From positions 48,326,006-48,390,005 of the forward strand of contig NC_082684.1 in the NCBI RefSeq assembly GCF_949987515.2: 64,000 nucleotides of DNA. Reading direction: 5' to 3'. Position 1 is the first letter of the stretch. Each line of letters opens with the position of its first letter. This DNA is from Delphinus delphis. Its lineage: Eukaryota > Chordata > Mammalia > Artiodactyla > Delphinidae. The notes under the pieces are model-generated. The model saw only the letters and a program-made list of their open reading frames with translations. It made no database searches and had not been told where the DNA came from. Both the position numbers and the translations under genes were made by a program. Shown here piece by piece: positions 11,720 to 23,197 of the stretch.

Positions 11720-12607
11720 CGGTCTGACTTCTGGGTTTGGAATAGACTAGAAGGAGCAATAGTAGAATAAGGGAGAAAATCAGGAAGTTACTGCAATCAT
11801 GCAGGCAAGAGATGGTGGTAGGTGGCTTGGACCAGGGTGTTAGCAGTGGTGGTGGCAATACATTTGAATTTTAGCAGTAGTTTGGATGTAAGACTAACTG
11901 AGTTTTCTGACATATTGGTTGTAGAATGAGAGAAGAATAGCAGAGACCAGGGTGGCTCTGGGATTTTGGCCTGAGCTATGTGAAAGATGAAATTGCTGAT
12001 AACTAAGGTGGGGAAGAGTGGAAATAGACAGTTTGGAGAGGAAGCTCTAGAATCCACTTTTGAACATTATACTTGTGGAGTACCCATTAGACAGCCAAGT
12101 ACAGATATCAACAAGGCAGTGGGATTTTACTAGTCTGCATCTGATAGTGGGGATACAGACTAGGGATATAAATTTGTGACGTAAAGTTGTGAGGCCAGAG
12201 AAGACCGTGAAGGGAGTGAGGCTGGATGGAAAAGAGAAGAAGACTGAACTCATTAGATACTTCATCTTCCACAGGTTAGTAAAGGAGGCAGAAAGAATGG
12301 CCTGTGTGTAAGCAAAGTGATGATAGGATTTTATTGACGAGATAGAAGCAATTGTATCAAAGGAAACTGAAAGGTTAATTAGGATAAGAACTACCAGTTG
12401 ACCATTATGCTTAGCAGTATGGAAGTTATCCATGCCCTTGATGCACACAATTTTTGTAGAGTGGTAGGGGTAAATGCCTGACAGGGGTGTAAGAGAATAG
12501 GTAGAAAGCAACTGGAGACTGTGACTATAGAGACTAATCTGAGAAGTTTTCCTTTTAAGGGAAGGAGAATATGGGGCAGTGGCTGGAAGAGTATGTGGGG
12601 TCAAGTG

Positions 12608-13033
12608 AAGAATTTTTAAAAAAATTTTTCTTTAATTTATTTTTGGCTGCATTGGGTCTTTGTTGCTGCGCACGGGCTTTCTCTAGTTGCAGCGAGTGGG
12701 GACTACTCTTCCTTGCGGTGTGTGGGTTTCTCATGGCGGTGGCTTCTCTTTTGGAGCATGGGCTCTAGGTGCACAGGCTTCAGTAGTTGCAGCACATGGG
12801 CTCAGTAGTTGCGGCACATGGGCTCTAGGCTGTGGGCTTCAATAGTTGTGGCTCGTGGGCTCAGTAGTTGTGGCTTACTGGCTCTAGAGCACAGGCTCAG
12901 TAGTTGTGGTGCATGGGCTTAGTTGCTTCGCAGCATGTGGGATCTTCCTGGACCAGGGCTCAAACCCATGTCCCCTGCATTGGCAGGCAGATTCTTAACC
13001 ACTGCACCACCAGGGAAGTCCTCAAGAATTTTT
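12608..13033 (-). mobile_element. CHR-2-like long SINE
   Basis: About 400-bp antisense SINE with internally repeated CAGTAGTTG-type units (12780-12905) and the head CCAGGGAAGTCC at 13009-13020. 10-bp duplication AAGAATTTTT at 12608-12617 and 13024-13033. Inserted in the L2 relic. Confidence 0.85.
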
Positions 13034-13733
13034 TAAGAAGCATATTTGTATGTTGACAAAAAAGTTCTTGTAGCAAAAGGAAAATGCATCGTGGAGGAAA
13101 AAGAGGGCAGAATTACTGGAGCAACATCTTTGAATAGACTAGAGGAGATGGAATCTAGTGAACGGGGGAGGGCTGGTTCTTTACTAGGAGCACAGAAAAT
13201 TTGCCTATGGTATTAGGAGGGAAGACAGAGAATATGGACATCAATTTAGTTAAGGGGGCAGATAGATATGGTGCTGGGAGCTTTTTTGGGTTTTTCTTAA
13301 TTGGTTCATTTTCTCAATGAAATAGAAATAAAGTGATCAGATAGTTTGAGGAAAGAAGAGATGAAATAGTTGTTTTAGAAGGCCTGAAAATAAAGAATGG
13401 TTGCTAGGCAGCAGTAATAGTTGATGCCAGTAATCTAAAGTGAAACCATTGACATGGTGATGCTAGCAGGTTCTTGTTTTCTTTCCTTTTTTTTTTTTTC
13501 CCAGCCATATTCACTTTCATGGATGTAAGTACAGAATAGGCAGATTATTTGATTTAATTTGGACTGTGTTTTAGCTAGACAGGCGGGGGAGTGATTATAA
13601 AGACTGACCATGGAATTTAAGCTAGTTTAGGAGGGAAGAGAGGACCCAAGGTGGATAAAGGACAGTGAAAATGGTAGGATTGTAGGTCCGGGAAGGTTAA
13701 AGTTATGTACTAGACAGAGTGACCTGGAGATGG

Positions 13734-13737
<4 letters not shown>

Positions 13738-13780
<43 letters not shown>
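13738..13780. repeat. TG dinucleotide microsatellite
   Basis: About 21 uninterrupted TG units. Likely length-polymorphic. Confidence 0.95.
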
Positions 13781-13782
<2 letters not shown>

Positions 13783-14220
13783 GGGAGGAGTGCTGGACAT
13801 TTTGGAGGGATTTGCAGTGATTGGTGATTACAAAGCTTGGAGTGGGACCATGGCAGTGAGTGGGTAAGGCAGGGCTGAAGAGAGATCACTGGAGTCTCCA
13901 GAGAAAACCAAGGACTGAAAGGCTAGGATTTTGCAAGGATCATCTATGGGGATAGTAAAATCACCAAGGTTACGTTAGTAGTATTGGAGAGTGTGACAAT
14001 GTGACAGAAGCAAAATTTTTCATGGAATGAGGGCGATTAACCCTGGCTCGGGTTGTAGATGACTCCAACAAGGCAGAGTGGTGAGTGGAATAATCTGATG
14101 ATACGTGATTCAAGTGGTAGAAGATTAGGTCGGGGAGGGGAAGATAACTATCTAGAAATGGCAGTGAGGAGAAAAGGGAAAATAAGATATGAAAAGGAAG
14201 GAATCTTCAAAGAAATACTT

Positions 14221-15330
14221 TAAGAAAATTTCCCAGAACTGAGGGATTTTGAGCTTCCAAATTGCAAGGGCCCACTGAATCGCAGCAGAGTGTTTAAATG
14301 CAGAGCCACACCAGAGCATCTCATATTGAATTTTCAGAATATTGGCAACAAACGCTATTCTAAAATCTTTAAGAAAGGAAAAAATATTGCAGTTAAAGGA
14401 TCAAGAATCAGAAGGCGGGACTTCCCTGGTGGCGCAGTGGTTGAGAATCCGCCTGCCAATGCAGGGGACACGGGTTCAAGCCCTGGTCCGGGAAGATCCC
14501 ACATGCCGCGGAGGAACTAAGCCTGTGTGCCGCAACTACTGAGTCTGCACTCTAGAGCCCGCGAGCCACAACTGCAGAGCCCATGTGCCACAACTACTGA
14601 AGCCCAACGTGCCTAGAGCCCATGCTCTGCAACAAGAGAAGCCACTGCAATGAGAAGCCTGCGCACCACAAGGAAGAGTAGCCCCTGCTCACCGCAACTA
14701 GAGAAAGCCCGTGCGCAGCAATGAAGACCCAATGCAGCCAAAAATAAATAAATAAATTAAAAATAAATAAATTAAAAAAAGAAAAAGGATCAGAATGGCT
14801 TTGGACTTCTCAACTGCAGTCCTGGGAACTGAAGACAGTGGAGCTATGCTTTCAAAATTCTCAGGGGAAATGCTAGAATGCTACATGCCAACAACTATAG
14901 TTAGTTATGAAAGTAGAATAAAGACGCTTTGAGAGGTGTAAGGTTGCAAAGTTTGTGTATTCCATATATCCTCTCCCAGGAAGGAGCTAGAGAATGGGAG
15001 CAAGGGAACAAATTAGTCAAGAAGATGTGGGTAACAGGCCAAGGACCCAACGTAAGAGTGAGAATCGGAGCATCCCCAGGGTGACAATGAAGTGAGTCCC
15101 CAGGATGAAAGTTGTGCAGCGGGTCGAGCAGCAGAGTCCACATTGGAGCAGATCAGAAGGCTCTGCAAAAATGTCTGCAACAAGAGGGAATTGATAATAT
15201 AACTGATGTATTTGAAGTATTCAGAGTGTTAGACAACTGTGGAAGAATTTAGGAATAAATTAGCAAGAAATCTAAACAAAAATTTTAAAAGATACCTATA
15301 ACTGTAGTGAAAAAAATTTCAAAAGGAAAT
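14221..15330 (+). repeat. HAL1-like (half-L1) relic
   Basis: CCCAGAACTGAGGGATTTTG, AAGGGCCCACTGAATC, GTTAAAGGATCAAGAATCAG and, after the SINE, GACTTCTCAACTGCAGTCCT then GTAGAATAAAGACGCTTTGA run in the order of the ORF1-derived region of HAL1/old L1M elements. Frames are broken. A SINE splits it at 14413-14783. Confidence 0.55.
14395..14796 (+). mobile_element. CHR-2-like SINE, long form
   Basis: Body about 14413-14783, begins GGGACTTCCCTGGTGGCGCA and ends with an AAATAAATAAAT-type tail. Imperfect duplication AAAGGATCA(A)GAAT at 14395-14408 and 14784-14796. B-box-like GGTTCAAGCCC present. Confidence 0.85.
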
Positions 15331-16043
15331 AGTATTTACTGAGTCCCAACAGTGTAAATCCTGACTATTGATCTAATAAAAATTAGGACTATATTGAGCA
15401 CGTTGAGGGCATAGAATTGTGTATATTTGTGGAGTGGGGTTTTGGAAAGGAGAGCTAATTTATCATCTTCCATAGTGGGAAGTTGATAGAAAATACTAAC
15501 ACTAAAAGAAAAAAAAGTCAGGAAATAAGAGTATAAGAAGGTCATTTAGAGACTTGGATGTAAATGCCGAAAGGAAGAGTAAAAGAGTTGAAAGTAGCTG
15601 TCCCTTGGGAGTTGGAAATGGTGGCTGAGGGTAGAGGAACTGTTCATTTTCTTAATACACGTTGTAGAATTGTCTCTTTAAACTATATATAAGAATAAGT
15701 TTGATTAAAAAAAACTAAGCCAGAAATAGTGTACAATATTTGTATATAAAATATAACATGAAAGTTGTATGATGAACTCATATTCTCTTCCCTACTACTG
15801 GGAAGCAACTATCACAGATTCGTCATATATTCTCAAGTATAGCTCATTTTCTATTCCCTCTTAGTTCTTCTCTTACCTTAACTAGAACAGACTTTTTATA
15901 ACTTCTTTAACTGCCTGTATTTTCCCAACTGGGATCCCTACAAAGTCTTTTTATTTAAACATAATAGAGCATAAAAGGGTGTACGAAAGTATTCTGAATA
16001 GAATAACTCCTCCTCTCTCCCAACTTCTTTCTCTCTTCTTCAG
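15331..16043. other. Intron, no recognised feature
   Basis: AT-rich, leads into the acceptor of exon 2. A possible branch region lies in 16000-16030. No repeat named. Confidence 0.4.
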
Positions 16044-16134
16044 AGCACAGAGCAGTCATGGAAGCTGCTTTTGTGTATGGGACCACGTACCAATTTGTCT
16101 TAACCACAGAAATTGCCCTTTTGGAAAGTATTGG
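16044..16134 (+). CDS. TXNDC16: TXNDC16 exon 2 of window
   Basis: 91-nt exon between a pyrimidine-rich acceptor (CTCTTCTTCAG) and donor TTGG|GTATGT. Two bases complete the Glu codon, 29 codons follow ([20 protein letters not shown] and on to LLESI), and two bases GG start a Gly codon. The segment fits a beta-alpha unit of a thioredoxin-like domain with a central hydrophobic strand ([12 protein letters not shown]). Very close to the mammalian TXNDC16 sequence, no disruption. Confidence 0.94.
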
Positions 16135-16777
16135 GTATGTATAAGAAGCATAAGTTAACAATTTTAAGTTCACTTATTCCACATTACTTATTCAGCATTT
16201 CCATTATACTCCCACAATGTGGACTTATCTGAGGGAAATCATAACCAGATGTGAATATATAAATGAAACCTGAAATCCTCTTCATTACTATTATCTGCTG
16301 TACTAAAATGAACTTAAATATACAGAAGGGATGTTAAACTAAGGTGAACGAAGGCAGTATGCATAAGCCACAAGTTGTGATCCCTTGAGTGGCCACGTGT
16401 ATTTTACGAATAGATCTGCCACAGTGATCAGGTAGGTGATAAAATAACAGCTTTCATAACTAAGCTCCAGAGATTCTTCCTGAGAGTTCCATAAGTTACT
16501 ATACCAGAAAAATCTTAAATATATTTGAGTACAGTTTTGAACAGAATGTTTTACATGTTTAATTTTGTCTAGTTTCTAGCTTACAATTTTAGGTAGAGAC
16601 CTTCTTTGGACTGCTTTTGGCTGGGCAACCTAGGGTTAAAGTTTTTCTTCTGTTTAGTACATGGGGACACAAGGAATAACCAGTGCATTTGAAGACTTCT
16701 AAGTTTGGCTTCAAAATGCTCTTCAGGAAAATGAATCCAAAGCAGGGCAAAATGGTGATTGTGTGACCTTTTTAAAC
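16135..16777. other. Intron, no recognised feature
   Basis: No exon or named repeat seen. Confidence 0.4.
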
Positions 16778-17020
16778 CATGCAAGAGTTTTTTTGTTTGT
16801 TTGTTTGTTTTTTGCGGTACGCGGGCCTCTCACTGCTGTGGCCTCTCCCATTGCGGAGCACAGGCTCCGGACGCGCAGGCTCAGCGGCCATGGCTCACGG
16901 GCCCAGCCGCTCCGCGGCATGTGGGATCTTCCCGGACCGGGGCACAAACCCGTGTCCCCTGCATTGGCAGGCGGACTCTAAACCACTGCGCCACCAGAGA
17001 AGCCCCATGCAAGAGTTTTT
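16778..17020 (-). mobile_element. CHR-type SINE
   Basis: Minus-strand copy with TTTG-rich tail side, GCGGTACGCGGGCCT tag and head CCAGAGAAGCCC. Perfect 15-bp duplication CATGCAAGAGTTTTT at 16778-16792 and 17006-17020. Confidence 0.93.
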
Positions 17021-18034
17021 AACGAGCCCTCCTGCTCACCTCTCAGAGAATAGTGACTGTTTGATATACCATACACAATTAATTAAATCCCAGACATTTT
17101 ACAACTTTGTAAACATGGAGGTTAGTACACAGAAAACTGATAAAGTGAAACAATTTTTTTTTTTTTTTTTGGCGGGGAGTGGATAGGCAGAGAGTGAAGT
17201 GCTTGCAAAGAAAAGTTATGTTTTTATTGCTCTGTACGACATTAACCAGCATTCCTTTTTCTATCTTCTTATTGAACTGCCATTCTGCTGGTTCCCTCAG
17301 TGAGTTAAATAAAACTTTGATGCATGTTTGCTATTTGTGTAAGAATTAATGTTTTTAACAATTTGAGAATCATGCTGACGGTACCCTAAAACTTTACGGT
17401 AAGTAGTCACTGAATCTCAAGATACTTACAGTGAGCAGTAGTGTAGCCAGCTACTTTGCTCCTCCCAATGTAGACTACCAATTTCCCATCTTGGAATGGG
17501 GGAACCTTGAGATTCTCAGTCCCATTATGATTCTGTGCTAGCCCCACACTTTCTCTGAGGGTTGTTTGTATTTTCTCTTGCATTACTAGCTTCTTTATTT
17601 TTCTGTTAATGAATAATTGCAAGTAACGGTGACATGCTTAAAACATAGAGGTTTGGTTATTTATTGGCAAGGTATAAGTCCTCTCATTTGTTTTACAAAT
17701 ACTGTTCAGCAAGACAGACTATATATTGATGTTCTTGAAGGATTTATGCTTTCCCCCATTTTAAAAATGAGAATTTAAAAATGTACAGTTATTCTGTTTT
17801 TCATAAACTTTTGAGTACATGACGTATTGGAGAAGTTTTCATTCTCATTTATTCATGGCTACAAAACGGTGAGGAGTCATATCTGGACCTGATGTGATAG
17901 GGAAGGACTGTGGATTCAGAATAATGTAGTCCTGGGACATCACTTCTGAGTGAAGTAGTTAGTGATGACTTCGAGTTGTCTCCTAATGGGGAAGAGGTGA
18001 ACGTATCTTTTCTTTCATTTGTTCTTTTTATTTT
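17021..18034. other. Intron, T-run only
   Basis: Contains a T-run at about 17153-17171. No exon or named repeat seen. Confidence 0.4.
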
Positions 18035-18135
18035 TTTCTTTCCTTTGTTCATTCTTTCATTCAACAAATATTTATTGAATGCCTTCTATGTTCTAGGCAC
18101 TATTCTAGTTGCTGGGGCTATAACATTGAATAATC
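18035..18135 (-). repeat. LINE-2 3' end relic
   Basis: TTCATTCAACAAATATTTAT, then CCTTCTATGTTCTAGGCACT and GTTGCTGGGGCTATAACATT are the antisense of the L2 3' end. Confidence 0.7.
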
Positions 18136-18189
18136 TAGTATATTAATTGTTATATCATGTTGGGCCTGAGTATGTTTGAAATGTCGGTT

Positions 18190-18373
18190 AAGAAGGGTAT
18201 ATATGCTCTGTAATGGCCTATATGGGAAAAGAATCTAAAAAAAAGTGTATATATATATATATGTATATATCTGATTCACTTTGCTATACACCTGAAACTA
18301 ATACAACATTGTAAATCAACTATATTCCAATAATTTTTTTTAATGGTAAAAAAATAAAAAAAGAAGGGTATAT
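18190..18373 (+). mobile_element. Severely 5'-truncated L1 3' end
   Basis: About 158 bp (18203-18360) of L1 3' UTR in + orientation: GCCTATATGGGAAAAGAATC, an AT-rich run, ATCTGATTCACTTTGCTATA, TGTAAATCAACTATATTCCA, then an A-rich tail. 13-bp duplication AAGAAGGGTATAT at 18190-18202 and 18361-18373. Confidence 0.88.
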
Positions 18374-18989
18374 GTGATAGGTAGAACAAGAGGTAGCATG
18401 CTGTAGAGACACCAGTACTTTCTGCTACCTCCCCATCTTCCCTTCTTAAAGAATCAGTGTGTAGGCTAAGAAGGGTGTTACCCCTACCTCATACATATCA
18501 CAGTCAGTTAAGTTGGAGGTGGCCACCTGACCTAGAGTCATCCAATCCATGGACTTACCTGAGCAGATAAGATACCTTTTTCTAGGAACTTGGAATTGGG
18601 CATGGAGAAGCTGGACTATACAGCATTTTGGCTCTCTTGCCCGCAGGAATGTTTTGCTCATGTAGAAGTAAAGCAGAGAGAGTGGGGAGGTAAAAAGTGT
18701 TGATGGCCAAATGTCCCTGAACTCTTGCTGTTCAGATCTATATACATTTATCCTGTGATCCAGTTACTTGAATTTTCCTTGTATTCTGTGAGATGCTCTT
18801 CTAAACTACCAGTAAATCCCCCTCACTCCCACCTTTTTGGTGTCTGTTACCTACAACCAAATGATCCCTGATTAAATAACTTTCCAACATTATTTTATTA
18901 TTTCAGAGGTTATGATAGGCAGTCCACCTCAGCTGGGTCCTCTTGCTCTCAACACTTTCCTTTCAGCAATATGTGACTATTTACTATTC
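18374..18989. other. Intron, no recognised feature
   Basis: No exon or named repeat seen. Confidence 0.4.
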
Positions 18990-19355
18990 TTCGCAAAAAG
19001 TTATATACTTTGTTTGGATCTTGGCTATATAGTTCCTTTTGTCTGAAATACCCATTAGTCTTATCTTCTTGGAGAAGTCATTCTCTCTTACTGTTTTCAG
19101 TCTCTATGATGATCTCCCTTCCCTTCCCTTCCCTTTCTTCTCTTTCCTGACTTAAGGCAGAATTAAATATTTCTTTGTTTCTCATAGCACTTTGTATATT
19201 CTAGCACTTATGAATCACATTTTCATTTTTTTACTAAATATATGTCCTTTAGCCTAAGCCCCTCAAGGATTTGAATCATCTTATTCATCTTATTCTCTTA
19301 TATTTAGCATAGGGCCTAACAGTGTAGGCATTAAGTAATCTTTGAATGATCATTT
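18990..19355 (+). repeat. LINE-2 3' end relic
   Basis: GAAATACCCATTAGTC, GGAGAAGTCATTCTCTCTTA, ATAGCACTTTGTATATTCTA, CTCAAGGATTTGAATCATCT and GCATAGGGCCTAACAGTGTA follow the 3' part of L2 in sense. Contains a TTCCC pentamer run at about 19116-19137. Confidence 0.65.
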
Positions 19356-20107
19356 CTTTAATCACTGAATCTATTAGAAATTACTTTGCAATTAAATTTG
19401 AAATCAGTGAATCTTGGAGCTCAGTTGAAGCATGTATCAAGAATTAAAATAATATTGTAAAAATAAAAATTTGCAGTATTTTGCCAAACTCTACTAATGC
19501 CATATGGAGATTTATAAAATGCTATTTTAATTTTGGCAAACCTTACTTACTCACTATAAGTTTATCTTTGAGTTCTCATATTGAAGGGAATGCCAGAACT
19601 CAAATTATAAGCCATATTTGCTGAGTTTTGTAATATTTCAGATACAAACTCACTAACTCCCACAAAGTGTCACATGGTTTCTATCTTAAGGTATGTTTTG
19701 GCTGAAGTTTATTCAAAACAGATTTGGGTTTAAACTGAACCTAGAAAATTCGTGTTACAAAGCTTTATTTATTTAGCACAGCTATAGAAAAGCTACTATA
19801 CTTTAAGATAATCTCATTGTCCTCAAGGTGACAGTCTTTTATCTAAAAAAAAAGATTGTGTAGACCCGTCTCTAATTTAGAAGCTACCATATGAAAGAAT
19901 TCAGGAAAAAAAAATGTTTATACAACTCAGAAATTTCTTATATCCTCTTTTTTGCTTAGGTCCATTTTATTTTGTTATACTGTTTTAGGATTTTACCAAA
20001 ACAGTAATTCAAAAGCATGGACAAAGAGATTTGTTATATCTTTCTGCATGGTAGAAGGATCACACGTTGAACTTCAAGTGGGTCTGTCCCTAATTTTTAA
20101 TTTACAG
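19356..20107. other. Intron before exon 3
   Basis: AT-rich, no repeat named. A T-rich tract lies around 19945-19990; the acceptor of exon 3 is TTTACAG at 20101-20107. Confidence 0.4.
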
Positions 20108-20258
20108 CACTGAAGATATAGAATATGCACATCTCTATTTTTTTCATTGTAAACCAGTCTTGGACTTGACCCAGCAATGTAGGAGAACACTAATGGAACA
20201 GTCATTGACTACACTGAACATTCATCGTTTTATTAAAACAATGGAAGCACCTCTGCTG
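20108..20258 (+). CDS. TXNDC16: TXNDC16 exon 3 of window
   Basis: 151-nt exon between acceptor AATTTACAG and donor GCTG|GTATGT. One base completes Gly, then 50 codons end exactly at a codon boundary. It contains two cysteines, in FFHCKPV and TQQCRR, which belong to the non-CXXC cysteines of this protein and may form structural disulfides (inference). The next intron is the largest in the window, about 16.2 kb, because of L1 insertions. Confidence 0.94.
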
Positions 20259-20453
20259 GTATGTGTCTTATTTAAGTATATTAGATAATTCATATATAAG
20301 ATTTATTGTTTTGATTCACAGATATGCATTTTACTTAGATGAGCTATATCTATTCCCCTTGGACATATTTATTTCATTTAGGCAGATTTAGGAGTAGTAC
20401 CTTATTAAAGGTAGAATAGAAGATAGACTATGTATTCATAAAATGATATTTTA

Positions 20454-20507
20454 ATGCCTTGAAGTGTTGTTGTTTTGAAAATGCCTTGAAGTGTTGTTGT
20501 TTTGAAA
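20454..20507. repeat. Perfect 27-bp tandem duplication
   Basis: The unit beginning ATGCCTTGAAGTGTTGTTG occurs at 20454-20480 and again, identical, at 20481-20507. The identity implies a recent slippage or duplication event in this intron. Confidence 0.95.
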
Positions 20508-20824
20508 TCCAATATAGCACTGTAATTATAATGGTAGTTGTAATGAACTGTGGAAATATTCAGTGGTAGTTATAAAGAACTGTGACCATTCTAAGATCAT
20601 GAAGATTAATTACATCATGGGTTAAGAAAAGACCTCTTTTGTGAATGTTTTGATCCTTGTTTTAAAAGTTCCTAAATATTGGAACTATAACATTTCCAGT
20701 GCCCCACTTTCCTTACTGTCAGCCTGGAAGAATTTTAGACTCAGTAGGTGATCAGCAGACTTTTCTCTCTGAAAGTTCGAAGGGTTGTCCTGAGCATATG
20801 TAAAACCTTCAGTAGGCCTTCTCA

Positions 20825-21040
20825 CTCACTATGTCCTTTTTAAATAAAAATTGTGCATATGTGCCATAAATAATCCAAACAGTGCAGCAAAGTATAAAGA
20901 ATAAAAATTTTAAAAGCCACCAGTTCCCATCATTCAGAAATGAACTGTTAGATGCACACCAGTCATCTCTGCATCCATATAGATACATACAGATAGAGGG
21001 ATGAATGGATTAATGGACATATATTACATGAGTTACTTTA
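20825..21040 (+). repeat. Possible old L1M 3' UTR fragment
   Basis: CAAAGTATAAAGAATAAAAA, CACCAGTTCCCATCATTCAG and ATACATACAGATAGAGGG resemble the 3' UTR of old mammalian L1M elements. Weak match. Confidence 0.35.
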
Positions 21041-22559
21041 TAGTAAGAAACATTATATTTTATCTTATTTGAATTTAATAGAAGAGAAAGAAACTGATGT
21101 GAAACTAGAGGAATTATGGAACTTTTGAGAAATTGTTTCTTCATCAGAGGGCTTTTTAGGAAATATTGTCTTAAGTGTTGAAGTGATTATGAAAAACATT
21201 AAGAAATGAAAATCATTATTTAAAAAACTACATATTTGTATTTTAGCTAATATTGATTTACTCCTTGCTGTGAAAGATGAGAATACTAACTTCTTACATT
21301 TATTTCCATCTCAGCTCCTCTTATCCTCCAGATTTTAGTTTTGTGTTATTTTACATTGTAAAGGTTATAATATTTATATTGTGTTCTATAACCATAATTC
21401 CCACTTAAAAAAAAAGCCTTTCTTCCACATTTAAATAGATTCAGAGCTCACCAGTCCCAATTTTACTGGCTTCATTCCTGAGTTCTTTATTTTGGTCAGT
21501 TTTTATTTGGTTAGATTTTGGCTTCAAACAACTAAAAAAAAAAAAGCAGTATGTAAATCTTTTTTCCTTTCCTTTCCCTGGGGGATGAGAGGGGACATTT
21601 ATCTTATTTCCATGGGGAGATAGTCCTCTGAATTTGGTTTGATCTTCCATTTCACCACAAAGCCCAGGTCAGTTCCTTGTACAGTTCTTCACCATTTCTC
21701 TCCTCATTTCCTTTTCTTCCAATGTTAAGATATTAAGAATTCTCAGGATTTTATCTATTCACCAGTAGACATTATCTATAAACATTAATAAAAAATGGAA
21801 ACTGGGATTCAGACTTCTGGTAAACTCTGGATGCATGATCACTGCAATTATATGCATTATTTTACTTCTAAGCATGGGAAAATAGATGCAGGTTGGAGTT
21901 TTTGTGTGTGTAGTTGTGTGTGTATATTTGTGTCTATTTTAAGTAGATACAAATGTGTTTAATTATTGTAGATATAAAAGCACAACTGCGTCTTATAATC
22001 ATGATAGGGGCATGTCATTTTAAGTCTTGACAAGCTGAGAATAAATCTTAAGCATAGGAATTTTAAGTGATTTCTATCTTAAGTCAATTAAGTGAGATTC
22101 TGGCAGGCATGGAGTTACCCTAGATGCCTTCTTAAGATTCCCAGCAATGAAAACAGATGGGAAAATGGTACAATTATTGTGCTGTTGGCTAATACCAAGG
22201 ACATTTTGGAATGCTGATGATCTTCTCTATGATCAGTTTATTCTGATAGAAAATTTGTATCTGAATACTAGGAAGAATCTTCAAGTGCAAATACCTGATA
22301 AAATATTTTAAAATAGATAAATTATTATATAATCATTTTCCTATGAATTTTTATTTATTCTTTGTTTGTGCATCTGAGAGAGCTCTGTCTCAGACAGATC
22401 CAAAACACTTGACTTAATTTAAGCCTATTCTTATATAGGTAATTAGAAGGATGCTATTATGGTTTATTCAGTTAGCTTCTATTATTTCTTGCAGGCTCAC
22501 GTGGCAGTGTACAATATTATATAGCAAGGTGTTGGCTCCTGACATTATTGTCTCATATC
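21041..22559. other. Intron, no recognised feature
   Basis: 1.5 kb AT-rich intron. No exon-like segment and no repeat I can name. Confidence 0.4.
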
Positions 22560-22811
22560 TTTTTTTTTCATTGTGGCAAAAAATGCAATTTACCCTCTTC
22601 ACAATTTTTACAAATATACAGTACAGTATTGTTCACTATATGCACGTTGTTGTACAACAGATCTCTATAACTTTTCCATCTTGAATGACTGAAACTCTGT
22701 ATCCATTCAGAAACAACTCCCCTATTCTCTCCTCAGCCCTGGCAACCACCATTCTACTTTCTGCTTCTGTGAGTTTGGTTACTTTAGAGACCTCTTATAA
22801 ATAGAATCATG

Positions 22812-23044
22812 CAGTATGTCTTTTTTTTTTTTTTTTTGCGGTACGTGGGCCTCTCACTGTTGTGGCCTCTCCCGTTGCGGAGCACAGGCTCCAGACATGC
22901 AGGCCCAGCGGCCATGGCTCACGGGCCCAGCCACTCCGTGGCATGTGGGATCTTCCCGGACCGGGGCACGAACCCGTGTCCCCTGCATTGGCAGGCGGAC
23001 CCTCAACCACTGCGCCACCAGGGAAGCCCACAGTATGTCTTTTT
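22812..23044 (-). mobile_element. CHR-type SINE
   Basis: Minus-strand copy with long T-run, GCGGTACGTGGGCCT tag and head GGGAAGCCC. Perfect 14-bp duplication CAGTATGTCTTTTT at 22812-22825 and 23031-23044. Confidence 0.93.
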
Positions 23045-23142
23045 ATAATTAGCTCATTTCACTTAGCATGATGTCCTCAAGGTTCATCCATGTTGTAGCA
23101 TTTGTTAGGATTTCCTTCTTTTTTAAGACCAAATAATATTCC

Positions 23143-23144
<2 letters not shown>

Positions 23145-23195
<51 letters not shown>
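23145..23195. repeat. TG dinucleotide microsatellite in L1
   Basis: About 25 TG units at the position where L1 normally reads ATTCCATTGTATATAT in antisense, so it arose by expansion inside the old L1. Confidence 0.95.

Positions 23196-23197
<2 letters not shown>

Larger units (their letters stand above)
11720..14200 (-). repeat. Long LINE-2 relic (reverse transcriptase region)
   Basis: The + strand follows antisense L2 over 2 kb: GCAGGCAAGAGATGGTGG, GGTGGCTTGGACCAGGGTG, ATGGGGCAGTGGCTGGAAGA, TATGTGGGGTCAAG. On the minus strand 12047-12604 is by chance still open for 185 codons and contains SVSFDTI, which resembles reverse transcriptase motif A of L2 (SAAFDT-like). Interrupted by a SINE (12608-13033) and a TG tract (13738-13780). 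Degraded, not functional. Confidence 0.65.

Noticed and set aside
22807..23052. Open frames of 70-90 codons recurring at every CHR SINE, on both strands
   Set aside because: The same peptides recur because the SINE is GC-rich and has few stops; they are not proteins.
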